The notes under the pieces are model-generated. The model made no database searches and was not told the DNA's origin. It saw only the letters and a program-made list of their open reading frames with translations. From Mycobacterium sp. GA-1199 (GTDB lineage Bacteria > Actinomycetota > Actinomycetes > Mycobacteriales > Mycobacteriaceae): a stretch of 53,705 nucleotides of DNA. A program made the translations under genes and the position numbers. Where the stretch lies: assembly GCF_001500045.1 (NCBI RefSeq), contig NZ_LQIX01000022.1, positions 1 to 53,705 of the forward strand, in the 5' to 3' direction. Positions 25,294-34,182 of this stretch are shown here, piece by piece; the stretch's first letter is position 1, and each line of letters starts with the position of its first letter.

Positions 25294-28200
25294 CAGGCGA
25301 TCCTGGCGTGCAGGTCGATCGTCGTACCGGAATCGCCTGTCTCGATCGTGACGTCGTGCATCAACGCCCGCATCAGCGCGATTCCGCGCCCGCGATGGGA
25401 CGCTGGATCGACCTGGGGCACTTTCCACACCCCGGTGTCGGCGATGGTCAGGTGAAGCCGGTCCGCCAGCACGGTCGCGCGCAGACGTACCGTCCCCCCG
25501 GGACGGTCACGGTGTCCGTGCTCGATCGCGTTGGCGAGCGCCTCCCCCGTGGCGATCAGCACGTCGAGGGTCTGGCTCGGATCCACGCCCGCCCGCACCA
25601 ACCACTTCCGCAGCGCGCTGCGTGTGCCGGCCAACTCAGCGGGGTCGGCGCTGAATTCGATCTCCAGCGGCGCCGGTTGGCGGTACAGCATGAGCGCGAC
25701 GTCGTCCTGGTATCCGTGGATGGGTGCCAACTGCGTCATGATCTCGTCTGCCAGGTCGTCGAGCCCTGTCGCGGAGTGGCTTTCGAGCACGTCGACGGCC
25801 CGGCCGATTCCCTTGTCCAAGGACTCGCGCCGACGCTCCACCAGACCGTCGGTGTAGAGCAACAGCGTCGCGCGCGCCGGCATGACCTGCCTGCCCTCGG
25901 GGCGGATGTGATCGAAGGGCAAGCCGAGCGGGGTGACCGAGGCATCGTCGAGCAAGCGGCTGGCGCCGTCGGGAAGCACGATGACCGGAGGCGGGTGGCC
26001 GGCACTGGAGTACAGCAACTCACCGGTGTCCGGATTGAGCACGGCGCAGAACGCCGTCGTACAGCGCGCGCCGGGTAGCCTGGCGGCGAACCGGTCGAGG
26101 GCTGTCAGCGCAGCGGCCGGTCCGGGGTGTTCGAGAAGCAGTGCCCGACAGGCGCTTCGCAGCTGTCCCATCACCGTGGCTGCGGTCAATCCATGCCCGA
26201 CGCAATCGCCGACGATCAACGCGATACGGCCGTCGTCGAGGTCGACGACGTCGTACCAGTCACCACCGACCTGCAGCGGGCGGGTGGCCGGCTGGTACCG
26301 CACGGCGAAGCCACTCGAGACCGTGGGACCCAGAATCGCGTGCTGTAGCGCGAGCGCGGTTTCGCGCTGCTGGTCCAGTAGATGTACGCGCTGCAGCCCC
26401 TGGCCGAGCCGGCCGGCCAAGACCTCCAGCAGCGTCTTGTCTTCGGGCGTGAACGGTCGGTGCTCGGGTAACTCGACGTAGACGACGAGAACCCCGCGGG
26501 GATGCTGCAGTGCGATGCGCGCGGATCCGGTGTCCGACGCGTCGGCGACGAGCGAGTCGGCGGAGCGCAGCGAAGTGATGGCCAGTTTCGTGGCCGCAGG
26601 CAGGTCGTGCCACTGGGCCGGGCCACCGGAACAGACCAGGCCTGTCGGTTCGATCGTCGTGGTGCCGTCATCGACCGGGAACGTGACGGCCAGGACGCGG
26701 TGCGCCCGCCACACGTGGCGCAGGACGTCGGCTGTCGTACGCACCGCGTCGTCGAGCGTGTCCGCCTGCGCCAGTTGCTGATTGAGCGCGGCCAGGGCGG
26801 CCTCCCGCTGCACTGTGTAGTGCTCAGCGGTGACGTCACGGAAGGTGCCGACCATCACGAGCCGGCCAGTGTCGATCTCTTCGATCCGGTTGTACGTCAG
26901 AGTCACCCACAGCCGGTGCCCATCGCGGTGTGTGACCGGAACCGTGTGTCGGCCATGTGGTTCACGCAATATCTGCGACAACATCTCGTTGGCCTGACCG
27001 TGCGCGTCGGGATCCGACTCCGCCGTCGGCCACCAGGGCTGCACGGGCTCGTACGGTAAGCCATCAACGCCGTACCCCAGGATGTCGGTGAACGCCGCGT
27101 TGATCTCGATCACCGTGCCGCGCTCGTCGGCCACGAAGAACGCTTCCTGCAGTGAGTCGATCAGCGCGGTGCGCCAGCGGGCGTGATGATTGCGGATCCT
27201 GGCGAGTTTGACGTTCGCGCGCACGCGCGCCAGCAGTTCGGCGGCGGCGAACGGCTTGACGAGGTAGTCGTCGGCGCCGGCCTGCAATCCCTCGATGGCG
27301 GCTTCCTGCCCGGCGCGGGCGGACAGCAGCAGCACCGGTATGGCCGCGGTGCGCGGGTCTGACCGCAATGCACTGACGAGTTGGAGGCCGTCCAGAAGCG
27401 GCATCATGACGTCGCTGATCACCACGTCGGGCAGCTCGGCCCGGACCGCGTCGAGCGCTTGCTGGCCGTCGGTGACCGCGTCGACAAGGTATCCGTCGTT
27501 GCGCAGCATCCGGGCGACGTACTCACGCATGTCGGCGTTGTCGTCGGCGATGAGGACTCGCGGCGTGGGGCCGGCAACGAGAGGCGAAGAGGTTGAGCCG
27601 CCCACCCCTGGCGCCACATCGGAGGTGGGGCCCTCACCGTCGGCCGGCAGCCACCTCAGAGCCTCTTGAAGATAGGGTTGGGCGCCCGAGTCCGTTGTCC
27701 GGGCGTCGGCGGCCGAGGCCAGCGCGTCGGCCGGAACGTGTGCGGCGCCGATCGGCACGCGGATCGTGAAGGTGGTACCGACGCCCTCGGTGCTCTCTGC
27801 GGTGATGCTGCCGTTGTGGAGTTCGACCAGTTCCTTGACCAACGCCAGACCGATTCCGCTGCCCTCGTTCGACCGCGCCCGCACGTTCTCGATCCGGTGG
27901 AATCGTTCGAACAGGCGGGGTATCTCGGCGGCGGCGACCCCGGCCCCGGTATCGGAGACTCTCACCACGGCTTCGTCGCCGTCGCGGGACACGGTGACCG
28001 AGATTCCGCCGGTGAACGTGAATTTCAGCGCGTTCGACAGCAGGTTGAAGATCACCTTCTCCCACATGTCGCGGTCGATGTAGACGGTGCCGTCGAGGGA
28101 AGGACAGTCGACGGTGAACGTCAGTCCGGCACGCTCGATCGCCGACCGGAAGACGCTGGCGAGTTCGGCGGTCACGCCGCCAAGCTCGACCGGCGCGAAG

Positions 28201-29459
28201 TTCGCCCGCATGCGGCCGGCCTCGATCCGCGAGAAGTCGAGCAGCGTGTTGACCAGCTTGGCGAGACGTAATCCGTTGCGCCACACGATGTCCAGTTCGT
28301 CGCGGGCCAGCTCGTCGAAGTCGGCGCCGCGGGCCCGTAATTCGGCGACCGGGTCGAGGATCAACGTCAGCGGGGTTCGGAACTCGTGGCTGATGTTGGA
28401 GAAGAACGCCGTCTTCGCGCGGTCCAGCTCGGCGAGTTCCTCGGCGCGCTGCTGCTGAGCCTGGTAGTTGCGCGCACTGCCGATGCCCGCGGCGACGTGC
28501 CCTGCCACGAGCGTCACGAAGCCGCGATAGGTGTCGTCGAGCGGGCGGTAGCGGTTGAGCGCGGCCACCAGGAAGCCGATCGGGGAACCGCCCTGCTGCT
28601 GTAGCGGGACGATCAGCGCGTGTTGCGGTGGATCCCGCCAGTCCCCGGTCGGCAGGTCCGCGTACCGGTCGCCGTCGAGTGCGACCACCGTCGTCTCACC
28701 GCGCGCGGGTTCCTCCAGCGGCCAACTGCCGTCATGACCGGCGCCCACGTGCGGCACTGCGATCGGATGCTCGGCGATGCCGCCGGTGGATCCGGCGAGG
28801 CGGGCACCGCCGTCGGCGTCGAACAGGTAGGTCAACGTGAACGGGAGATCGCGCAGGTTCTGACCGAGCTGGCGTTCGGCGAACGCCATGATCTCTTCTT
28901 CGGTGCGCACGACGCTCGGGTCCGATCCGAGGTCACGCAAGGTCGCCATCTGGCGCTCGCTGATCACCTGCTGGGTGTCCTCGCTGACCACGCACAGCAT
29001 GCCCACGACCAGCCCGTCGTCGTCACGCAGTGGGCTGTAAGAGAAGGTGTGGTACGTCTCCTCCTGATAGCCGGAGCGCTCGAGGAAGAGCAGCAGCGCC
29101 GAATCCCAAGTCGCCGCTCCGGTGGAAAGCACATGGTCGATTCGCGGGCCGATATCGGGCCAGATCTCGACCCACACCTCGCGTGCCGGTCGGCCGAGCG
29201 CCCAGGGATACTTGCGGCCCAACGTGTCCCGCCGATATGCGGCGTTGCAGAAGAACGTCAGATCGGGCCCCCATGCCATCCACATCGGGAATCGCGAGGA
29301 CAGCAGGATGCTGACCGCGGTTCGCAGGCTCTGCGGCCAGCCGTCCGGCGCCCCCAGCGGCGTGGCGGCCCACCGAACTCCGGCCATATCGGGCCCGACC
29401 TCGCTGTCTGCATCGAAAACCGTGGTCAGTCGGTTCTGCTGCCCGCTCGAATCACTCAT
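25293..29459 (-). CDS. Multidomain PAS-GAF-HK-REC-PAS-GAF-PP2C-RsbW signalling protein
   Basis: A 1388-residue cytosolic signalling fusion. Domains by residue: PAS-like 30-165; GAF 175-330; HisKA with His358 (SHEFRTPL); HATPase 460-570 (N-box Asn476, [19 protein letters not shown]); receiver 634-755 with Asp683 ([10 protein letters not shown]) and KPF; PAS 765-882; GAF 885-1025; SpoIIE/PP2C phosphatase 1045-1260 (GGDWYD, GDCVGHG, YTDGL, QDDVAL); RsbW-type HATPase 1265-1388 ([22 protein letters not shown]). It would link a phosphorelay to partner switching over a SigF-like factor. It overlaps STAS genes at both ends, giving the order STAS-fusion-STAS. Confidence 0.93.
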   Translation of the reverse strand: MSDSSGQQNRLTTVFDADSEVGPDMAGVRWAATPLGAPDGWPQSLRTAVSILLSSRFPMWMAWGPDLTFFCNAAYRRDTLGRKYPWALGRPAREVWVEIWPDIGPRIDHVLSTGAATWDSALLLFLERSGYQEETYHTFSYSPLRDDDGLVVGMLCVVSEDTQQVISERQMATLRDLGSDPSVVRTEEEIMAFAERQLGQNLRDLPFTLTYLFDADGGARLAGSTGGIAEHPIAVPHVGAGHDGSWPLEEPARGETTVVALDGDRYADLPTGDWRDPPQHALIVPLQQQGGSPIGFLVAALNRYRPLDDTYRGFVTLVAGHVAAGIGSARNYQAQQQRAEELAELDRAKTAFFSNISHEFRTPLTLILDPVAELRARGADFDELARDELDIVWRNGLRLAKLVNTLLDFSRIEAGRMRANFAPVELGGVTAELASVFRSAIERAGLTFTVDCPSLDGTVYIDRDMWEKVIFNLLSNALKFTFTGGISVTVSRDGDEAVVRVSDTGAGVAAAEIPRLFERFHRIENVRARSNEGSGIGLALVKELVELHNGSITAESTEGVGTTFTIRVPIGAAHVPADALASAADARTTDSGAQPYLQEALRWLPADGEGPTSDVAPGVGGSTSSPLVAGPTPRVLIADDNADMREYVARMLRNDGYLVDAVTDGQQALDAVRAELPDVVISDVMMPLLDGLQLVSALRSDPRTAAIPVLLLSARAGQEAAIEGLQAGADDYLVKPFAAAELLARVRANVKLARIRNHHARWRTALIDSLQEAFFVADERGTVIEINAAFTDILGYGVDGLPYEPVQPWWPTAESDPDAHGQANEMLSQILREPHGRHTVPVTHRDGHRLWVTLTYNRIEEIDTGRLVMVGTFRDVTAEHYTVQREAALAALNQQLAQADTLDDAVRTTADVLRHVWRAHRVLAVTFPVDDGTTTIEPTGLVCSGGPAQWHDLPAATKLAITSLRSADSLVADASDTGSARIALQHPRGVLVVYVELPEHRPFTPEDKTLLEVLAGRLGQGLQRVHLLDQQRETALALQHAILGPTVSSGFAVRYQPATRPLQVGGDWYDVVDLDDGRIALIVGDCVGHGLTAATVMGQLRSACRALLLEHPGPAAALTALDRFAARLPGARCTTAFCAVLNPDTGELLYSSAGHPPPVIVLPDGASRLLDDASVTPLGLPFDHIRPEGRQVMPARATLLLYTDGLVERRRESLDKGIGRAVDVLESHSATGLDDLADEIMTQLAPIHGYQDDVALMLYRQPAPLEIEFSADPAELAGTRSALRKWLVRAGVDPSQTLDVLIATGEALANAIEHGHRDRPGGTVRLRATVLADRLHLTIADTGVWKVPQVDPASHRGRGIALMRALMHDVTIETGDSGTTIDLHARIA

Positions 29460-29806
29460 CCGTCGACCGCATCGGCCACGGATCCGTACGGTCGCAGAAC
29501 CGTGTCGAGCTTGGTGACCTCGATGGGACGGACCACCTCGGGGTTGGCGGCCACCAACCGCACCGCAACTCCGGCTGCCAAGCCTTTCTCGTAGCACTCG
29601 AGTACGGCGTTCAGTCCCGCACTACCGAAGTACCCCACCCTGGACAGTTCGACGATCAGCAACTTGGCCGGATGCCCGTCGGCGGCCTCGACGGCGCGGT
29701 CGAAATGGGGTTGCAGAGCTCCGACGCTGTTCGAGTCGATCTCGCCGGCTACCGACACCACCACCGCGGTGTCGCGCACGTCCAGGCTCACCTCTATCTG
29801 CGCCAC
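29456..29806 (-). CDS. STAS-domain anti-sigma factor antagonist (first STAS)
   Basis: A 116-residue STAS domain protein. The candidate phospho-acceptor is Ser62 in GYFGSAGLN, where the usual DSS/DSG is replaced by GSAG, so its phosphorylation behaviour may differ from classical RsbV. The gene overlaps the fusion gene by four bases (ATGA), placing it first in the coupled STAS-fusion-STAS operon. It is 112 bases downstream of the PAS-ANTAR gene on the same strand. Confidence 0.88.
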   Translation of the reverse strand: MAQIEVSLDVRDTAVVVSVAGEIDSNSVGALQPHFDRAVEAADGHPAKLLIVELSRVGYFGSAGLNAVLECYEKGLAAGVAVRLVAANPEVVRPIEVTKLDTVLRPYGSVADAVDG

Positions 29807-29864
29807 GTCATCTCACCCGTCAGCGGCCAAGCGGTGTGCGCGTCTGTCTTGTCATGCCCCCGGA

Positions 29865-29892
29865 ATACCCCGGCTGGGACGACTTCAGTTAC
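29865..29892 (-). promoter_or_regulatory. Possible SigF-like promoter of the STAS operon
   Basis: On the minus strand a GGGTAT (29870-29865) matches the SigF -10 element, 59 nt before the first STAS gene. The -35 region reads GTAA at 18 nt, a poor match to GTTT. It would make the operon part of the SigF regulon. Confidence 0.3.
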
Positions 29893-29918
29893 GACGCGCA
29901 TCCACGGCCCTCGATCAC

Positions 29919-30587
29919 CTACTGGGCGCGGGTGTGCGCGGTGAGCAGCAGATGGTCGAACTGCCTTCGCAGGTCGTCACGCTGGGGATCGATCGTGCCG
30001 AGTTCGGCGACGATCTGCGCGGCGAGTGCGCGCAATTTCGTGTTGGTGTGCTGTGAGCGCCACATCAGCAACTCGAACGCGGCGTCGGCGTCGATGCAGT
30101 AGACGAGCATCAGGGCGCCCTTGGCTTGCTCGATCGCCGCTCGGGCCTCGAACAGCTCGGGCAGCGACTCGCTCAGCGCCTGCCGGCGGGTCTGGGCAAA
30201 CGTGTCGGTCAGGTCGATGTAGTAGCCCTCGGTGCCGACCACCGCACCCTTGTCGTCGAGCATCCGGTCGCCGATCACGATGACGGTGTGCAACCTGCCT
30301 CCGGTGTCGATGAACCGGTGGCGGCTGGAGAACGAACCACCCAGGTGCAGGGCGTGGTCGAGCAGATCCTGTACGTGCTGTCGGTCGTCGGGATGTTTGT
30401 GCGACAGCAGCAGCTCGGTCGTGGGCACGACGGCGCCGGGCTCGTAACCGTGCATCCGCGCTACTTCGTCCGACCACTCCCAACGCTGCCCGACGAACCA
30501 AAACCGGAACGTGCCGACGTTGCGGTCGGCGATCGCCCAGTCCGAGGCGGACGGCAGAGGGCTGTCTGCGACGTCCGGGTTCGTCAT
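29919..30587 (-). CDS. PAS-ANTAR RNA-binding regulator
   Basis: A 222-residue protein. A PAS fold spans about residues 25-130 (VGTFRFWFVGQRWEWSDEVA, SHKHPDDRQHVQ, HRFIDTGGRLHTVIVIGDRM). An ANTAR domain spans 140-196 with the family pattern ARAAIEQAKGALMLVYCIDA and HTNTKLRALA. ANTAR domains bind two-hairpin RNA motifs and act as antiterminators. This lies upstream of the STAS-fusion-STAS operon and probably belongs to the same stress network. The start is the ATG at 30587; the earlier in-frame Met overlaps the mmpL end. Confidence 0.92.
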   Translation of the reverse strand: MTNPDVADSPLPSASDWAIADRNVGTFRFWFVGQRWEWSDEVARMHGYEPGAVVPTTELLLSHKHPDDRQHVQDLLDHALHLGGSFSSRHRFIDTGGRLHTVIVIGDRMLDDKGAVVGTEGYYIDLTDTFAQTRRQALSESLPELFEARAAIEQAKGALMLVYCIDADAAFELLMWRSQHTNTKLRALAAQIVAELGTIDPQRDDLRRQFDHLLLTAHTRAQ

Positions 30588-30657
30588 CTGCCCATCATGG
30601 CACCACAGACGCACGAGAAGGAGCGCGTTGGGAAAGCTCCGTAACTCCGGTTCGGCC

Positions 30658-33549
30658 TCAGCGGCCACCGCTGGTCGGTGCCGCTGCCCGGTCAGGGAAC
30701 ACAGCGGCCATCCTGCGCTGTGACGCGGGGGTGAGTACCCTTTGCGGCCACCAGAACCACCGGCCCAGCAGCGCCGCGATGGACGGTGTCATGAACGCAC
30801 GCACGATCAGGGTGTCGAACAGCAGACCCAACGCGATCGTGGTGCCGACCTGGGCGATGCTGCGCAGATCGCCGACCACGAACGAGGCCATCGTCGCGGC
30901 GAACACCAAACCCGCCGAGGTGACCACCTTGCCCGAGCCGGCCATCGCACGGATGATCGCGACCTTGAACCCGTGATGCAGTTCCTCCTTGAACCGGGAC
31001 ACCAGCAACAGGTTGTAATCCGAGCCGACCGCCAACAGCAGGATCACCGACATCACCAGCACGATCCAGTGCAGGTGGATGCCGAGCAGGTGCTGCCACA
31101 CGAGCACGGATAGTCCGAACGACGTGCCCAGCGAGAGCAGCACCGTTCCGACGATCACCGCGGCGGCCACGACCGCCCGCGTGATGATCAGCATGATGAT
31201 GAAAATCAGTGCGGCAGCGGATATTCCGGCGATCACCAAGTCGTAGTTGGAGCCGTCGCGCATGTCCTTGTACGTGGCGGCGGTCCCTCCGAGGTAAATG
31301 GTGGAGCCCTCCAACGGTGTGCCCTTGATGGCTTCCTTGGCCGCGAGCTTGATCGCATCGATGTGGTCGATGCCCTCGGGGGTGGCCGGATCGCCCTCAT
31401 GCTCGATGATGAACCGCACCGACTTGCCGTCGGGCGAGATGAAGTTGTCCATACCGCGCTGAAAGTCTTTGTTCGCGAACGCCTCTGGCGGCAGGTAGAA
31501 CGAGTCGTCGTTCATGGATGCGTCGAACGCGTCACCCATCGCATGCGAGTTCTCCTGCATCGCGGCCATCTGATCCTGCAACCCCTTCTGCGAGGAGTGC
31601 ATGGTCAGCATCATGGTCTTCATCGTCTTCATCGTCTCGATCTGCTGGGGCAGCAGCAGAATCAGCTGGGGCATCAGGCTGTCGAGGCGTTCGAGGTCGG
31701 GCACGAGGCGCTGGATGTCATCGGTCAGCGTGTCGATGCCGTCGAGGGTGTCGAATATTGAACGCAGCGACCAGCAGATCGGGATGTTGTAGCAGTGCGG
31801 TTCCCAGTAGAAGTAGTTGCGGACAGGCCGGAAGAAGTCGTCGAAATCGGCGATGTGGTCCCGCAGTTCGGCGATGTGGATCGTCGTGTTCTTGGTCTTC
31901 TGGACCATGCTGTGGGTGGTGTCGGCCATCTGCTGCATCAGGCTGGCCATCTTTTCCATCTGGTCGATGGTCGACTGCATTTCGTCGGCCTGGACCAGCA
32001 TGTCGGCCATCCTGTCCTGCAGATACTTCTGGTTGAGCTGGTTCGTGGTGCCCTGCATGCTGAGCAGGAACGGGATCGTCGTGTGCTCGATAGGCTTACC
32101 CTGCGGGCGGGTGATGGTCTGCACGCGGGCGATGCCGGGTACGCGGAAGATCCCCTTGGCGATCTTGTCGATCACCAGGAAGTCGGCGGAATTGCGCAAG
32201 TCGTGGTCGCTTTCGACCATCAGCAGTTCGGGGTTCATCCGGGCGGCGTCGAAATGTCGTTCGGCGACGTCGTATCCGATGTTGGCCGGGGTGTCTGCGG
32301 GAAGGAAGTGCCGCCCGTCATAGTCGACCTTGTATCCGGTGAGTGCGAGCAACCCGACCAGTGACAACGCACAGGTCGCCACGAGCACCGGTCCTGGCCA
32401 CCGCACGACCACGATGCCGACCCGTCGCCAAGCGCGCGAGTTGATGGGCCGCTTCGGTTCGAAGAGTCCGAACCGACCGCCGACGACGGTGACGGCCGGA
32501 CCGAGTGTCAAGGCGGCGATCACCGCGACGAGTACGCCCACCGCACACGGCACCGCCATGGTCTGGAACCACGGCAGCCTCGTGAACTTCAGGCACAGTA
32601 GCGCTCCGGCGATGGTGAGCCCCGAAGCCAGCACGACGTGGGCCGTGCCATGAAACATGGTGTAGTACGCGGTTTCGGGGTCCTCACCGGCCTGGCGGGC
32701 CTCTTGGTACCGGCCGATGAGGAAGATCGCGTAGTCGGTGCCCGCGGCGATGGCGATCAGGGTGAGCAGGCTGGTGGCGAACGTCGAAAGCCCGATGAAT
32801 CCGGTGTCGCCGAGGAAGGCGACGATGCCGCGCGAGGCGCCGAGTTCGACGAACACGATGAACAGGATCAGCACCATGGTGGTGATCGAGCGGTAGACGA
32901 ACAGCAGCATCACCGCGATGACGATCAGCGTGGCGACGGTCGCCTTGACGGCTCCCTTGTCGCCGGCGACGCGTTGGTCGGCGTTCAGCGCCGCTCCTCC
33001 GGTCACGTATGCCGTGACCCCTTGCGGGGCAGGAGTTTGCGCGATGATGTCGCGAACCGATTGGATCGATTCGTTGGCGATCGTCTCGCCCATGTTCCCG
33101 CGCAGATAGATCTGCACATACGCGGACTTGCCGTCTGCGCTCTGCGCCCCCGCGGCGGTCAGCGGGTCGCTCCAGAAATCGGCGACGTGCTCGACATGTT
33201 CCGGGTCGGCGCGGAGCCTGGAGATCAAGTCGTCGTAGTAGCGGTGCGCCTCAGGGCCGAGCGCTTTGTCGCCCTCCAAGATGACCATCGCGTTGCTGTC
33301 GGAGTCGAACTCCTTGAAGTTCGCGCCCACGCGCTGCATCGCGATGAAAGCCGGTGCGTCGTGGGCGTTCATCGAGACGGTGTTGGCCTCGCCGACCTTC
33401 TCCAACGACGGGACGAACACATTTGTGGCCGCAGTCAGCACCAGCCAACCGATGATGATCGGCACCGAGAGCACTCGGATGGCATGCGCAATGCGCGAAC
33501 GTTCGGCCTGCGTTCCGTGCGGAGTGCGGGCTGGTCGAATCATGCTCAT
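30658..33549 (-). CDS. MmpL-family RND transporter
   Basis: A 963-residue inner-membrane RND exporter of the mycobacterial MmpL family, with about 12 helices and two extracytoplasmic loops. Proton-relay Asp-Tyr pairs are in [15 protein letters not shown] (Asp272-Tyr273) and [15 protein letters not shown]. The second loop holds a long helical insertion rich in Met/Gln ([14 protein letters not shown] through [10 protein letters not shown]), the coiled-coil hairpin seen in MmpL4/MmpL5-type siderophore and lipid exporters. No mmpS accessory gene is adjacent, although MmpL4/5 proteins usually have one. The substrate is unknown. Confidence 0.93.
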   Translation of the reverse strand: MSMIRPARTPHGTQAERSRIAHAIRVLSVPIIIGWLVLTAATNVFVPSLEKVGEANTVSMNAHDAPAFIAMQRVGANFKEFDSDSNAMVILEGDKALGPEAHRYYDDLISRLRADPEHVEHVADFWSDPLTAAGAQSADGKSAYVQIYLRGNMGETIANESIQSVRDIIAQTPAPQGVTAYVTGGAALNADQRVAGDKGAVKATVATLIVIAVMLLFVYRSITTMVLILFIVFVELGASRGIVAFLGDTGFIGLSTFATSLLTLIAIAAGTDYAIFLIGRYQEARQAGEDPETAYYTMFHGTAHVVLASGLTIAGALLCLKFTRLPWFQTMAVPCAVGVLVAVIAALTLGPAVTVVGGRFGLFEPKRPINSRAWRRVGIVVVRWPGPVLVATCALSLVGLLALTGYKVDYDGRHFLPADTPANIGYDVAERHFDAARMNPELLMVESDHDLRNSADFLVIDKIAKGIFRVPGIARVQTITRPQGKPIEHTTIPFLLSMQGTTNQLNQKYLQDRMADMLVQADEMQSTIDQMEKMASLMQQMADTTHSMVQKTKNTTIHIAELRDHIADFDDFFRPVRNYFYWEPHCYNIPICWSLRSIFDTLDGIDTLTDDIQRLVPDLERLDSLMPQLILLLPQQIETMKTMKTMMLTMHSSQKGLQDQMAAMQENSHAMGDAFDASMNDDSFYLPPEAFANKDFQRGMDNFISPDGKSVRFIIEHEGDPATPEGIDHIDAIKLAAKEAIKGTPLEGSTIYLGGTAATYKDMRDGSNYDLVIAGISAAALIFIIMLIITRAVVAAAVIVGTVLLSLGTSFGLSVLVWQHLLGIHLHWIVLVMSVILLLAVGSDYNLLLVSRFKEELHHGFKVAIIRAMAGSGKVVTSAGLVFAATMASFVVGDLRSIAQVGTTIALGLLFDTLIVRAFMTPSIAALLGRWFWWPQRVLTPASQRRMAAVFPDRAAAPTSGGR

Positions 33550-33623
33550 CCCATGACCCTTCGATGGCGCGCGTGTCGCACGCCGACCGCGTCCCCATGA
33601 CCCCGTACACCGTGCGTGTCGTA

Positions 33624-33653
33624 TATCTAGCCTGTCGAATTATCTGCTGTCAA
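33624..33653 (-). promoter_or_regulatory. Housekeeping promoter of mmpL
   Basis: On the minus strand a perfect TTGACA (33653-33648) and TAGATA (33629-33624) are separated by 18 nt, about 75 nt before the mmpL start. This is a good SigA-type promoter. Confidence 0.6.
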
Positions 33654-33802
33654 TCGGTAAAGGGCAGCTCGTAGCGGGTTCGTGTGACCGCGATGCCACG
33701 AGGCTGGTCTTGAGGCTCGGCGGAGGTGAAGTCGTCGCTCGGCGCGCGATCGAGCGAGCTGCCGGCCCGTGCTGCTGACTTCACTTTGCCCAATATGGAC
33801 AC
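33650..33802 (-). CDS. Possible 50-aa small protein upstream of mmpL
   Basis: An open frame with a GTG start reads MSILGKVKSAARAGSSLDRA and ends LPFTD. Third positions are fairly GC-rich and the composition is protein-like, but no ribosome-binding site is evident and no family is recognised. The stop codon lies inside the mmpL -35 element. It may be a real small protein or chance. Confidence 0.3.
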   Translation of the reverse strand: MSILGKVKSAARAGSSLDRAPSDDFTSAEPQDQPRGIAVTRTRYELPFTD

Positions 33803-34117
33803 TTGCGCGTGAGGATGCTGCGCGGGCGAAGTCTTCACGCCGCGGTCGCGAGACACTCCGGCGACGTCGCGGCGATGCCCCAGCAACTCCGCGGTCGGTG
33901 ATCAGCAGACGGAAGCTACGACGTGGCGCACGTCACGTCACGCCAGATGAGGTAGGCCTGGGCGAAGCGTGCCTCTCGTGTAAGTTTCTCTGAGATCGTT
34001 GCGTGAATCGGCAAGTACCGTGCTTCAGCTGCGATATGCCGAGTTATGACGCCTTCGCGACATTATCAAGCCGGCTAGCGTAACCCACGCTATTTAGTGG
34101 GACGAATCACTTGCCTC
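33803..34117. other. Long non-coding leader region before the surface-protein gene
   Basis: About 300 bases, more AT-rich than the surroundings, with no convincing ORF. A small hairpin, CCCAC(8 nt)GTGGG, lies at about 34085-34103. The iron box follows immediately. It probably holds the promoter of the downstream gene, but I cannot assign hexamers. Confidence 0.4.
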
Positions 34118-34136
34118 TTAGGTTAGGCTCAGCTAA
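34118..34136 (+). promoter_or_regulatory. Near-consensus IdeR iron box
   Basis: TTAGGTTAGGCTCAGCTAA matches the IdeR consensus TTAGGTTAGGCTAACCTAA at 17 of 19 positions, the best of the three boxes in the window. It lies 46 nt upstream of the GTG start of the surface-protein gene, a position suited to repression by iron-loaded IdeR. Confidence 0.8.
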
Positions 34137-34182
34137 TCTTCAGCTGCCATTTGGCAAATTCACAGGCACAACAGGAGAAAAC

